This document shows, in pieces, positions 1-7,919 of a DNA stretch of 64,000 nucleotides (position 1 is its first letter; each line of letters starts with the position of its first letter). The position numbers and the translations under genes were made by a program. Source of the stretch: an uncultured Acidovorax sp. (GTDB taxonomy: Bacteria; Pseudomonadota; Gammaproteobacteria; Burkholderiales; Burkholderiaceae_C); assembly GCA_913774625.1 (NCBI GenBank), contig CAJYHL010000017.1:47755-111754 (forward strand). The letters run 5' to 3'. Under the pieces are notes generated by a model. That model saw only the letters and a list, made by a program, of their open reading frames with translations. It ran no database searches and was not told where the DNA came from.

Positions 1-757
1 GGTCGGAATAGCCCTGCAGCACCAGCACGCCCAGTGCGCCGTTGGACGTCTGCAGCGGCACGCCCAGCCAGGAATGCGGCTGCGGCGCGGGAGCCGGGCG
101 CTCCGGCGGGTGCGGCTGCGGTACCCTGGCGGTTTCCGGCGAGAGCAGCAGGGTGGTGCCCGTGCGGATCACTTCCGCATGCAGCGGCGCTTCGGCCAGG
201 GGCAGGGACGGCGGGGCGGGGTGGTGCTCGTCGGCGTGGTAGGGAAAGCTCAGCGTCTGCTCCGCCGCGTCGTACAGCGCCACGGAGAAATTGGCGGCGG
301 GCAGCAGCCTGCCGATGATCTGGTGGATGCGGCTGAACAGCGACTCCAGCGTCTGCTCGGTATGCGCCGCCTCGGAGATGCCGTAGATCGCCGCCTGCAG
401 TGCTTCGATGGACTTGCGTTCGGTGATGTCGTGCGCCACGGCCAGGCGCAGGTTGTGCTCCTCCAGCCAGCGCGCCGTCCAGCGGATGTGGGCGATGCGC
501 CCGTCCTTGCGGATGTAGCGGTTCTCGAAGTGCAGCTGCAGCTGGCCGTCGGTGATGCCCTGCGCCTGCGCCCGGGTGGCGGGCAGGTCTTCGGGATGCA
601 CCATGTCGAGCATGCGCCGGCCCACTACCTCCTGCGGTGCGTAGCCGAAGATGCGCTCGAAGGCGGGGCTGACGAAAACGATGGTGCTGTCCGGCTCGAC
701 GATACACACCGCATCGAGCAGCAGGTCCACGATGTTCAGGGACGAAATGCGTTGCAT
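1..757 (-). CDS. PAS/GAF sensor protein, 5' part only
   Basis: Minus-strand reading frame that starts at 757 (MQRISSLNIVD) and stays open to the left edge, so only about 252 N-terminal residues are visible. Residues about 10-125 form a PAS/PAC domain, with FVSPAFERIFGY followed by RKDGRIAHIRW and a closing HDITERK. Residues about 130-250 look like a GAF domain, with the repeated SVALYDAAEQTLSFPY and LGVPLQTSNGALGVLVLQGY pattern. The output domain (histidine kinase, GGDEF or EAL) lies beyond the window and cannot be named. It most likely senses a small molecule or redox cue in the cytoplasm. No gene precedes it on its strand, so it probably has its own promoter in 758-1063. Confidence 0.85.
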   Translation of the reverse strand, partial: MQRISSLNIVDLLLDAVCIVEPDSTIVFVSPAFERIFGYAPQEVVGRRMLDMVHPEDLPATRAQAQGITDGQLQLHFENRYIRKDGRIAHIRWTARWLEEHNLRLAVAHDITERKSIEALQAAIYGISEAAHTEQTLESLFSRIHQIIGRLLPAANFSVALYDAAEQTLSFPYHADEHHPAPPSLPLAEAPLHAEVIRTGTTLLLSPETARVPQPHPPERPAPAPQPHSWLGVPLQTSNGALGVLVLQGYSD

Positions 758-1170
758 GGGTGGTGGGTAGAGGTCTCGCGGCCTGAGAACGTGAACACGT
801 TCTGATGGCCCATTGTGCCCCCATGTCATGCGCCTCAGGCCGGGACGGGACAGGCCCTGGGCCCGCCGCGCAGGGGAGCACCCCGGCGAGTGCCTTCCGC
901 AGTCTTCCCCACAAACTGCGTTCGCAGTGCCGCAAAAAGCAAGGAGGTGCCGCCGCGAGCCCGCCGTTCAGCGTGCGGCTGGCGCTGGCGGCTCTAAGCT
1001 CTTGCCTTTGCGCCCGCCTGCGCTGGCAGCCGGGCCCCGATTTCTTTCCGCAGGATCCGTTCCATGGCATTGCGTCATTCCCAGGTGCCCCCGTTCGACG
1101 CCGTCGGCACCCCCATCGATTCAGAAAGCGTCATGCCCGGCCCGCTGGCCGATGCGGTGGAGGCCGGACA
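758..1170. other. Intergenic region between the PAS sensor and the M20 amidohydrolase
   Basis: About 410 bases between two divergent genes. It holds the palindrome at 786-803, presumably both promoters, and a 36-codon open frame at 1064-1174 whose stop overlaps the start of the amidohydrolase. Long frames that run through from 805 lack a plausible start and show no protein features before residue 1 of the amidohydrolase. I see no other gene here. Confidence 0.5.
786..803. repeat. Perfect 18-bp palindrome AGAACGTG-AA-CACGTTCT
   Basis: Eight-base arms AGAACGTG and CACGTTCT are separated by AA, 29 bases upstream of the PAS-sensor start. The right half continues as ACACGTTCTGA, which also occurs in the right arm of the long palindrome at the other end of the window (63963-63973). 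It could be an operator or a remnant of the same repeat family; the sequence alone does not decide. Confidence 0.5.
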
Positions 1171-1174
1171 ATGA
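1064..1174 (+). CDS. Possible 36-residue leader peptide overlapping the amidohydrolase start
   Basis: ATG at 1064 opens a 36-codon frame (MALRHSQVPP...DAVEAGQ) ending in TGA at 1172-1174. The amidohydrolase ATG at 1171 overlaps this stop as ATGA, a layout typical of translational coupling. There is no clear Shine-Dalgarno sequence before 1064 and I recognise no family. It may be chance in GC-rich DNA. Confidence 0.2.
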   Translation: MALRHSQVPPFDAVGTPIDSESVMPGPLADAVEAGQ

Positions 1175-2364
1175 GCCTGCAAGCCATCTCCGCCCCGGTG
1201 GCCGACCTGCTGCCCGACCTGATCACCCTGCGCCGCGACCTGCATGCCCACCCCGAGCTGGCCTACGAGGAACAGCGCACGGCCGGCATCGTGGCCCAGT
1301 CGCTGCGCCTGCTGGGGCTGCAAGTGCATGAAGGCATCGGCGGCACGGGCGTGGTCGGCACGCTGCGCTGCGGCAGCGGCGGCCCGCGCAGCGTGGGCCT
1401 GCGCGCCGACATGGACGCCCTGCCCATGGTGGAACTGGGGCGATCGGCCCACGCCAGCCGCCATCCCGGCAGGCACCACGGCTGCGGGCACGACGGCCAC
1501 ACCAGCATGCTGATCGGCGCGGCCCGCCAGCTGGCACGCCAGCGCGACTTCGACGGCACGGTGCATTTCATCTTCCAGCCGGCCGAGGAAGGCAAGGGCG
1601 GGGCGCGCCGCATGATCGAGGACGGCCTGTTCGAGCGCTTTGCCTGCGACAGCGTCTATGCCCTGCACAACTGGCCCGACCTGCCGCTGGGCCAGGCCCA
1701 GACCCGCCCCGGCCCCATCATGGCGGCGGCGGACCGCTTCGACATCGCCGTGCGCGGACGCGGCGGCCATGCGGCGCAGCCCCAGCACACGCCCGACGCC
1801 ATCCTGGCCGCCAGCCAGCTGGTGGCGCAGCTCAACACCATCGTCGCGCGGCGCATCGACCCCGGCGAATCGGCCGTGCTGTCGGTCACCCGCATCGAAG
1901 GCGGACAGAGCCACAACGTGCTGCCGGCCGAAGTGCAGATCACCGGCACGGTGCGCAGCTTCGACGCCGCGTCGCAGGACCGCATCGAAGCCGCCCTGCG
2001 CGCCACGGCTGCCGGCGTGGCCCTGGCCAGCGGCACCGAGGTGGAGGTCAACTACCTGCGTTACTACCCCGCCACCGTCAACACGCCGGCCGAGGCCGCG
2101 CTGGCGGTGGAGGCGGCCCGCGCCATCGGCCTGGCGGCCGACATGGCGCCGCGCCCGGCCTTCACCTCGGAGGACTTCGCCTTCATGCTGCGCGAGAAGC
2201 CCGGCGCCTATCTCTGGCTGGGCCAGGGCCGGGCCGACCCGGGGCCGGACGGCGAACGCGCGCTGCACCACCCCTGCTACGACTTCAACGACGACGCGCT
2301 GCCGCTGGGCGTGCGCTGGTTCTGCGAAGTGGCGGCACGGGCGCTGGCTCGGCCGCAGCCTTGA
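1171..2364 (+). CDS. M20-family amidohydrolase (hippurate hydrolase-like)
   Basis: A 397-residue metal-dependent amidohydrolase of the M20D group, which removes acyl or amide groups from N-acyl amino acids or similar compounds in the cytoplasm. The metal-binding pattern is clear: RADMDALPM near residue 75, GCGHDGHTSMLIG near 105-117, QPAEEGKGGA near 137, and the late His in HHPCYDFNDDAL near 370. Length matches the family. The start at 1171 is chosen because GGAGG precedes it at 1158-1162 and the protein begins with the usual helix and LRRDLHAHPEL motif. A strong terminator follows at 2386. It is the first gene of the catabolic island and could release an amine or amino acid for the aminotransferase or FAD oxidase further on. 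The true substrate is unknown. Confidence 0.9.
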   Translation: MSLQAISAPVADLLPDLITLRRDLHAHPELAYEEQRTAGIVAQSLRLLGLQVHEGIGGTGVVGTLRCGSGGPRSVGLRADMDALPMVELGRSAHASRHPGRHHGCGHDGHTSMLIGAARQLARQRDFDGTVHFIFQPAEEGKGGARRMIEDGLFERFACDSVYALHNWPDLPLGQAQTRPGPIMAAADRFDIAVRGRGGHAAQPQHTPDAILAASQLVAQLNTIVARRIDPGESAVLSVTRIEGGQSHNVLPAEVQITGTVRSFDAASQDRIEAALRATAAGVALASGTEVEVNYLRYYPATVNTPAEAALAVEAARAIGLAADMAPRPAFTSEDFAFMLREKPGAYLWLGQGRADPGPDGERALHHPCYDFNDDALPLGVRWFCEVAARALARPQP

Positions 2365-2385
2365 GGGGCGCCTGGACGGACGATC

Positions 2386-2410
2386 GAGCGCTTCGGCAGC
2401 GCTCTTTTTT
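2386..2410 (+). terminator. Rho-independent terminator after the amidohydrolase
   Basis: Stem GAGCGCT (2386-2392), loop TCGGC, stem AGCGCTC (2398-2404), then six T residues. It lies 21 bases after the amidohydrolase stop and separates it from the convergent gene at 2440-3033. Confidence 0.85.
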
Positions 2411-2439
2411 CCAGATGCGCTGCCGGGCCGGTCGCCGCC

Positions 2440-3033
2440 TCAGCCCAGGCGGTAGTGCCCGCGCTCGCCTTCCAGCAGCACGCCGGCTTTCAGCAGCCGC
2501 TTGACCGCCAGGCCGATGGAGCCCAGCGGAATGCCGGCGCCGCGCGCCATGGCGGCATGGGTCATCTCGGTCCAGCCCTCGGCCCGCAGCGTGCGCTGCA
2601 GATGGGCCAGCACCTTTTCATCGTTGCGGCTCAGGCGCGGAGCGGCCTGCGCGCGGCGGCTGCCGCGTGCCGAGGGGCCGGGGGCCGAGCTGGGACGCTT
2701 GACCTCCGCATCCTGCGCCTGGGCCGTGCCCCGGCCGGCGGGGGCGCCGAGCGCCAGCGCGGCCAGCACCTGGGGCTCGGGCGTTTCCATGGCGGCAGCG
2801 GAGCCGTAGAGGCCGCGCAGCTGCTCGTCCATGGCCTGCAGTTCCTGCGACAGCCGGGCCACCGAGCGCAGCTGGGCGTAGGCCCGGTCCGATTCGGGGC
2901 TGAACGGGGCGCTGGCCACGGCGTGGACCACGCCTTCGGCATGGGACTGGACTTCCTGGGCGACGGCGCGCTGTGCGGCATACAGCGCTTCACCGGCGCG
3001 CTGCAGCAAGGAGAGAGTGGTGCGGTTCAACAT
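2440..3033 (-). CDS. Hypothetical protein with C-terminal winged-helix-like region
   Basis: About 197 residues from the ATG at 3033 (MLNRTTLSLLQ). An in-frame ATG at 3096 would add 21 residues; neither has a strong Shine-Dalgarno, so the start is uncertain. Residues 1-95 are helical, with likely coiled coil around RSVARLSQELQAMDEQLRGLY. An Ala/Pro/Ser-rich linker follows. Residues about 125-197 read like a winged helix, with NDEKVLAHLQRTL, GIPLGSIGLAVKRLLKAG and a final EGERGHYRLG wing. This suggests a DNA-binding protein with an oligomerising N-terminus, but I cannot assign a named family. It converges on the amidohydrolase and stands alone on its strand. Confidence 0.65.
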   Translation of the reverse strand: MLNRTTLSLLQRAGEALYAAQRAVAQEVQSHAEGVVHAVASAPFSPESDRAYAQLRSVARLSQELQAMDEQLRGLYGSAAAMETPEPQVLAALALGAPAGRGTAQAQDAEVKRPSSAPGPSARGSRRAQAAPRLSRNDEKVLAHLQRTLRAEGWTEMTHAAMARGAGIPLGSIGLAVKRLLKAGVLLEGERGHYRLG

Positions 3034-3299
3034 GGAGGCGGCGGAGGTTTCGGGTAGTTCGCTCGCGGCTCCGGAGGTACCAGCCTGCACGGCCATGGCC
3101 CTGCATCGCTGCAGCCGGGGCCGGCGCAAGAAGTTGCCTCCAGGGCTGCAAGCCCATCGGAAAGATGCAGAGTATGCGTCAAACCGCGTGACAGCTTACG
3201 GTTGGCTTACACCAGGAAATCACGCAAGCAGCGTGCCGGCTTGAGCATCCGGCGTCAGGAAACGCGATGCATGCGTTCGTTCGCAGCCCGGGCGCCAGT

Positions 3300-3797
3300 T
3301 CAGCGCTGGTGCGGGAACAGCCGCTCGATCGGGCAGTGCGTCTTGATGAAGGGCGACTTGATGACGATGTAGCTGAAGTACTTGGCGATGCCCACGTTGC
3401 GCTCCAGCAGGTCTTCGATCACCTCCTGATAGTGGTTCACGCCCCGCGTGATGAAGCGCAGCAGGTAGTCGTAGCCGCCGCTCACCAGATGGCATTCCAG
3501 CACCTCGTCCACCTCGCGCATGGCGGCCTCGAAGCGGGCGAAGTCCTCGCGGCGGTGGTCCGAGAGCGTGACTTCGGTGAACACGGTGAGCGTGTCGCCC
3601 AGCTTTTCCAGCCGCAGATGGGCGCCGTAGCCCGCGATGTAGCCGGCCTGCTCCAGCCGCTTGACCCGGATCAGGCAGGGGCTGGGCGACAGGCCCACCG
3701 CGTCGGCCAGATCGACGTTGGTCATTCGGCCGTTCTTCTGCAGCTGCGCGAGGATGCGCAGGTCCAGTCGGTCGATCTTGAAGGCTTCGTTCATCAT
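3300..3797 (-). CDS. Lrp/AsnC-family transcriptional regulator
   Basis: A 165-residue regulator with the standard two-part fold. Residues about 8-65 form an AsnC-type helix-turn-helix (IDRLDLRILAQLQKNGRMT, then DLADAVGLSPSPCLIRVKRLE). Residues about 72-150 form the ligand-binding RAM domain (VTLSDHRREDF...VLECHLVSGGYDYLLRF). It lies 72 bases downstream of the aminotransferase on the same strand and is probably cotranscribed. Family members often sense an amino acid and control the adjoining catabolic genes, so it is the best candidate regulator of this island. That role is inferred from position. Confidence 0.92.
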   Translation of the reverse strand: MMNEAFKIDRLDLRILAQLQKNGRMTNVDLADAVGLSPSPCLIRVKRLEQAGYIAGYGAHLRLEKLGDTLTVFTEVTLSDHRREDFARFEAAMREVDEVLECHLVSGGYDYLLRFITRGVNHYQEVIEDLLERNVGIAKYFSYIVIKSPFIKTHCPIERLFPHQR

Positions 3798-3869
3798 GGC
3801 GCGGCGGGCGGAAGGGAGGGTGGCGCCGATTGTCGTTCGGCGCGGGGCCTTTGTGGCATGGGTTGGCGC

Positions 3870-5279
3870 TCAGGCGACGGCTGCGCGCACTTCGGGTTCG
3901 GCCAGCACGTCGTCCAGCGTCTTCTTCAGGCGTTCGAACAGCTGGGCGAACTCGTCCTCGGTGTAGGTGAGGGCGGGCGCGAAGCCCAGGATGCCGTCGC
4001 CGAAGGCACGGAACACCACGCCGTTGCGGTAGGCCGCGGCGGCGATGCGATCGGGCAGGCCCAGGGCCGCGTCGAAGCCGCGCTTGCCGGCCTTGTCGCT
4101 CACCAGCTCCAGCGCGCCCAGCAGGCCCCGGTGGCGCGAATGGCCCACCAGCGGGTGGCCGAGCAGGCCGTCCAGGCCGGCCGCGAAGGTCGCCGCGCCG
4201 CGCTGGCCGTTGGCGAGGATGCCGCCTTCCTCGTAGAGGCGCAGCACTTCCAGCGCCACGGCGGCGCTGACCGGGTGGGCGGAATAGGTGGCGCCGTGGC
4301 CGATGGGCGCGCCGGCGGGGGCGCCGTCGGCGATGCCGGCATAGACGGCGTCGGAGAGCATGGTCGCGCCCATGGGCGCGTAGCCGGCCGTCAGGCCCTT
4401 GGCCATGGTCAGGATGTCGGGCGAGACGCCTTCGGCCTCGCAGGCGAACATGGGGCCGGTGCGGCCGAAGCCGGTGATGACCTCATCGACCACCAGCAGG
4501 ATGCCCAGCTCGCGCGTGGCCTCGCGCATGGCCTTGAGCCAGCCCACCGGCGGCACGATGACGCCGCCGGAACCCTGGATGGGTTCGCAGAAGAAGGCGG
4601 CGACGTTCTCGGCGCCCAGTTCGGCCACCTTGGCGCGCAGCGCCGCGACCGATGCCGCGATGATGGCCGCGCCGTCCTGCGGATCGGCCGCGCGGTAGGG
4701 GTTGGGCGAGGGGATGTAGTGCTGCGTCTTCAGCGGCAGGTCGAAGCCGCGGTGGAAGGCGGGCAGGGCCGTCAGGCCGGCGCCCGTCGAGGACGAGCCG
4801 TGGTAGCCGCGCTCCAGCGAGATGCAGTGCTTCTTGGCCGGCTTGCCGATGGCGTTGTAGTACTGGACGATGAAGCGCGTGGCCGCGTCGATGGACTCGG
4901 AACCGCCCAGCGTCAGATAGACATGGTTGAGCGAATCGGGCGTGATCTGCACCAGCTTCTCGGCCAGGCGGATGGCCGGCTCGCTGCTGAAGTGGAAGTA
5001 GCCGGTGGCGTAGGGCAGGCGGCGCATCTGCTCGGCGGCGGCCTGCACCACGCTTTCCTGGCCGTAGCCCACGTTCACGCACCACAGGCCCGCGAAGGCG
5101 TCCAGCAACTGGTTGCCGCGGGCATCGGTCAGCCATGCGCCCTGGCCCGACTGCAGCACGGTGGGGCCGCGCCGCTCGTGCGTGCGCCAGGAGGAAACCG
5201 GGTGGATCAGGTGGGCGCGGTCCAGCGCGTCGAGCGAGGCGAGTTCGGGAAGGTCGGTGTGCAGGTTCATGGCGGTCAT
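3870..5279 (-). CDS. Class III aminotransferase (omega-amino acid:pyruvate type)
   Basis: A 469-residue PLP enzyme of the class III (subgroup II) aminotransferases, which move an amino group from an omega-amino acid or amine to pyruvate or another keto acid. The cofactor-binding features are present: LGGSESIDAATR near residue 126, LVVDEVITGFGRTG near residue 262, and the PLP lysine at about residue 294 in TMAKGLTAGYAPMGA. An alternative start three codons in (MNLHTDL) is possible. Upstream on the same strand, at 153 bases, is the 2-hydroxyacid dehydrogenase; downstream is the Lrp regulator. With the semialdehyde dehydrogenase at 16.4-17.9 kb it would form a transaminate-then-oxidise route. 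It could also be labelled beta-alanine:pyruvate or putrescine aminotransferase; the sequence does not decide. Confidence 0.92.
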   Translation of the reverse strand: MTAMNLHTDLPELASLDALDRAHLIHPVSSWRTHERRGPTVLQSGQGAWLTDARGNQLLDAFAGLWCVNVGYGQESVVQAAAEQMRRLPYATGYFHFSSEPAIRLAEKLVQITPDSLNHVYLTLGGSESIDAATRFIVQYYNAIGKPAKKHCISLERGYHGSSSTGAGLTALPAFHRGFDLPLKTQHYIPSPNPYRAADPQDGAAIIAASVAALRAKVAELGAENVAAFFCEPIQGSGGVIVPPVGWLKAMREATRELGILLVVDEVITGFGRTGPMFACEAEGVSPDILTMAKGLTAGYAPMGATMLSDAVYAGIADGAPAGAPIGHGATYSAHPVSAAVALEVLRLYEEGGILANGQRGAATFAAGLDGLLGHPLVGHSRHRGLLGALELVSDKAGKRGFDAALGLPDRIAAAAYRNGVVFRAFGDGILGFAPALTYTEDEFAQLFERLKKTLDDVLAEPEVRAAVA

Positions 5280-5432
5280 GGCGTGGGCGTTGGCGAAAGC
5301 GGTCGGGGAATGCCTGCAAGGTTAGGCCGGCTGCCCGGCGCCCGGGTGCTGCTTTGCGCGGCCTGGGCGCATCAGGCTGCGGTTGTTCGCGTGCTGGCAG
5401 CAGATCGTGCGGCGGGCTTTTTCCGGCGGCTT

Positions 5433-6371
5433 TCAATAGCCCCGCGCGCGGTCCACCAGGCCTTCCATGGCCTGGCCGGCGGCGAAGCGGCGCAGGTTCC
5501 CGAGCACGGCTTCGGCAGCGCTCTCGGGCTGCGTCATGCTGGCGATGTGCGGTGTGAGCTGGATGCGCGGATGGCTCCAGAACGCATGGCCGGCGGGCAG
5601 GGGCTCGGGCTCGGTCACGTCCAGCACGGCTTCGGCGATGCGGCCCTGCGCCAGCGCGTCCAGCAGGTCGGCTGCGACCAGCTGCGGCCCGCGGCCCACA
5701 TGCACCAGCGCCGCGCCTGCGGGCAGCTGGGCGAAGAGCTGCGCATCCAGGAAGCCGCGCGTGGCGTCGGTCAGCGGCAGCAGGCAGACCAGGATGTCGG
5801 TGCGCTGCAGGAAGGCCTGCAATTCCGGTGCGCCCGCGAAGCAGCGCACGCCTTCCACCGAGTGCTGCGATCGGCTCCAGCCCGCGCAGTCGAAATGCAG
5901 CGACTTCAGCTGCGCCAGCACGGCCTGCCCGAGCGAGCCCAGGCCCAGCACGCCCACGCGGCGCTCGCGCGCCATCTTCACGGGCAGGGGCCGCCATTCG
6001 GCGGCCTGCTGCTGGCGGCGGTAGGCGGGGCGGTCGCGGTGCAGGTCGAGCACGGCATGCGTCACGTACTCGACCATGCCCTGCACGATGCCGGGCTCCA
6101 CCATGCGCACCACGGGCAGCGCGGGCGGCAGCGCGTCGAAGTCGAACTGGTCCACGCCCGCGCCCGAGGAGAACAGCACCTGCAGGTTCGGAAAGCGGGT
6201 GGCGATGTCGTCGGGCGGCGTCCAGGCGGCCAGGAAGCGCACCGCGGCCGGGTCGTCGCCCACGTCGGGCCAGATGCGGAAATCGATGTCGGGCGCCTGC
6301 CGGCGGAAGACCTCGGCCCACACGCGGCCGCGCACGGGATCGGATTTGTAGAGGAAGGTGGCGGTGGTCAT
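5433..6371 (-). CDS. 2-hydroxyacid dehydrogenase (glyoxylate/hydroxypyruvate reductase A-like)
   Basis: A 312-residue NAD(P)H-dependent reductase resembling GhrA, acting on glyoxylate, hydroxypyruvate or related 2-keto acids. The Rossmann motif GVLGLGSLGQAV sits near residue 138. The catalytic triad is visible as Arg in VHVGRGPQLV near 225, Glu in DVTEPEPLP near 254, and His in LTPHIASMTQP near 275. The start at 6371 (MTTATFLYKSD) is taken because a longer frame upstream has no homologous character. It is 38 bases after the GNAT gene and 153 before the aminotransferase, all on the minus strand, so these genes likely form one transcript. It could reduce a keto acid made by the transaminase. 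Confidence 0.88.
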   Translation of the reverse strand: MTTATFLYKSDPVRGRVWAEVFRRQAPDIDFRIWPDVGDDPAAVRFLAAWTPPDDIATRFPNLQVLFSSGAGVDQFDFDALPPALPVVRMVEPGIVQGMVEYVTHAVLDLHRDRPAYRRQQQAAEWRPLPVKMARERRVGVLGLGSLGQAVLAQLKSLHFDCAGWSRSQHSVEGVRCFAGAPELQAFLQRTDILVCLLPLTDATRGFLDAQLFAQLPAGAALVHVGRGPQLVAADLLDALAQGRIAEAVLDVTEPEPLPAGHAFWSHPRIQLTPHIASMTQPESAAEAVLGNLRRFAAGQAMEGLVDRARGY

Positions 6372-6409
6372 CGCGTCCTTGGCTGCAGCGGGCGGCGCAA
6401 GGGGAGAGG

Positions 6410-7312
6410 TCAGCCCACGGCCTGGGTGACGATGGCGAAGAGGCGCGGCTCGCCTTCGGGCGGCACGCGCAGCGGCTCGCCGCGCACCATGGTGGTGGGG
6501 GCGTCCACGCGCAGCAGGCCGATGCTTTCCAGCCATTCGGCGAGGCCGCTCTCCCAGTCGATGTCGATGCGCGTGAAGCGGCCGGCGTTCATGCCCGCCA
6601 GATGCGCGATCAAGGCCTTGGCGCTTTCGGCATCTGGCGCCACCACCGGGCCGATGGCGTGGCCCCGGCCGAAGCGGCGCAGGATGGCGAAGCCGCGCTG
6701 CTCTCCGTCGTGGTCCAGCACCACGCAGGCGTCGGCCGCTTCCAGCAGTTCGTCGATCAGCGCATCGCGCGGCATGCCGCGCGCCTCGGCGTCCAGACGG
6801 CGCAGCGTGGCGGCTTCGTTCTGGCCTGCGGGGCGCAGGCGCCAGCCGGCGGGCAGCGCGATCAGCGGCGTGGGCTGGGCCACGCCCTGGTGCTGGCGCA
6901 GCTCACCGGTGCGCACGAAGCCCAGGCGTTCGTAGAGGCCCCGGCCTTCGGCCGTGGCGTGCAGCAGCACGGTGTGATCCTGCAGCCCGTCCAGCAGGGC
7001 CGACATCAGCCGGTGGCCCACGCGGCGGCCCTGGCACGCCGGCGTGACGATCACCAGGCCGATGGTGGCGTGGCGCGGGCCCCAGCGCCAGCGCTGGGCG
7101 GTGGCCACCACCTGGCCGTCGCGCTCGGCGACGAAGCCTTCGGCGTGGGCGAACATCTGCTGCCAGTCGGCGGGGCGATGGGGCCAGCGCAATTCGGCCG
7201 ACAGGGCGTGCGCGGCCTCCAGGTCGGATGCGGTCATGGGGCGCAGCACGATGCCGTCGTCGTCTGCGTTGGGCAGGGTGGCGGGGTGGACTTTGGTGGC
7301 GGTGGAAAGCAT
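6410..7312 (-). CDS. GNAT-family N-acetyltransferase with two domains
   Basis: A 300-residue protein starting at 7312 (MLSTATKVHP). Residues about 20-145 form a GNAT fold, with the acetyl-CoA loop in VTPACQGRRVGHRLM and the late YERLGFVRTGE strand. Residues about 170-300 match the second acetyltransferase-like domain (Acetyltransf_18 type) found in such fused proteins, with AILRRFGRGHAIGPVVA. It probably acetylates an amine or amino group with acetyl-CoA in the cytoplasm. It is the first gene of the minus-strand set (GNAT, hydroxyacid dehydrogenase, aminotransferase, Lrp) and faces the HAD gene across a 607-base gap. The substrate is unknown. Confidence 0.87.
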   Translation of the reverse strand: MLSTATKVHPATLPNADDDGIVLRPMTASDLEAAHALSAELRWPHRPADWQQMFAHAEGFVAERDGQVVATAQRWRWGPRHATIGLVIVTPACQGRRVGHRLMSALLDGLQDHTVLLHATAEGRGLYERLGFVRTGELRQHQGVAQPTPLIALPAGWRLRPAGQNEAATLRRLDAEARGMPRDALIDELLEAADACVVLDHDGEQRGFAILRRFGRGHAIGPVVAPDAESAKALIAHLAGMNAGRFTRIDIDWESGLAEWLESIGLLRVDAPTTMVRGEPLRVPPEGEPRLFAIVTQAVG

Positions 7313-7919
7313 GCAGGGCAACCTTTGGGCTAACGGCAGTGCTGCCCATCTTGGACGACATCGCCGCCAGGCACCAGCGCGAATTCGGGTTTGCCCGCAA
7401 ATTGCAAGCATCGGCTGCGGGGGGCGCCGGTTTTGCAATTCGCTGCGGCGCCGGCGCGGGTTACGGGCACAAATGCTGGGGCCTACTGCCTAGCATCAAT
7501 GACCTTGTTTCCGACGTGCCGCCAGCGCGCTGCGCGCTGCATTCCATGCCTGCTTCCCGCTCCTTTCATTCCGCCGATTTCGCCCCCGCGAGCGCCTTGC
7601 GCAGCGCGCCCTGCGCGGCTGCGCGCAGCGCCCGCCGGGCCGTTGCCAGCGCCCTGAATGCCTCAAAAGCGTGCCTCATCGCCGGCGGGCAGCGCCGTCC
7701 GGGTGCAAGGCTGCACGGGCGCGGTGCATGCCGCATGGCATGCCGCCGCGGCCCCTGCAAACCGCAGCTTCACGTGCCGCAGGGCCTTATTTCCCAACGC
7801 CGGCAGCGAACCCGCGTGCTTCAATTCTTTCGCAATGACTTCGTCGCAAAAGCCGCTTAAGGCCACTGCGAACCGCCCCGGTCGGCGACCGGTAGAACCC
7901 TGAGGAACCGAGACTCATC
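7313..7919. other. Divergent intergenic region, no gene seen
   Basis: A 607-base gap between the GNAT gene (leftward) and the HAD gene (rightward). Short open frames here are scattered and lack family character. It should hold the promoters of both halves of the catabolic island and possibly the Lrp binding sites. The right end has a purine-rich TGAGGAACCGAG ribosome-binding stretch before the HAD start. Several GC-rich self-complementary stretches lie around 7600-7650. I see no clear promoter that I would name. Confidence 0.5.

Noticed and set aside
3267..6935. A 1222-codon plus-strand open frame
   Set aside because: It lies opposite the Lrp, aminotransferase, hydroxyacid dehydrogenase and GNAT genes, which have clear family motifs. 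The frame is a GC-rich antisense shadow with His/Arg/Gly-rich sequence and no domain.
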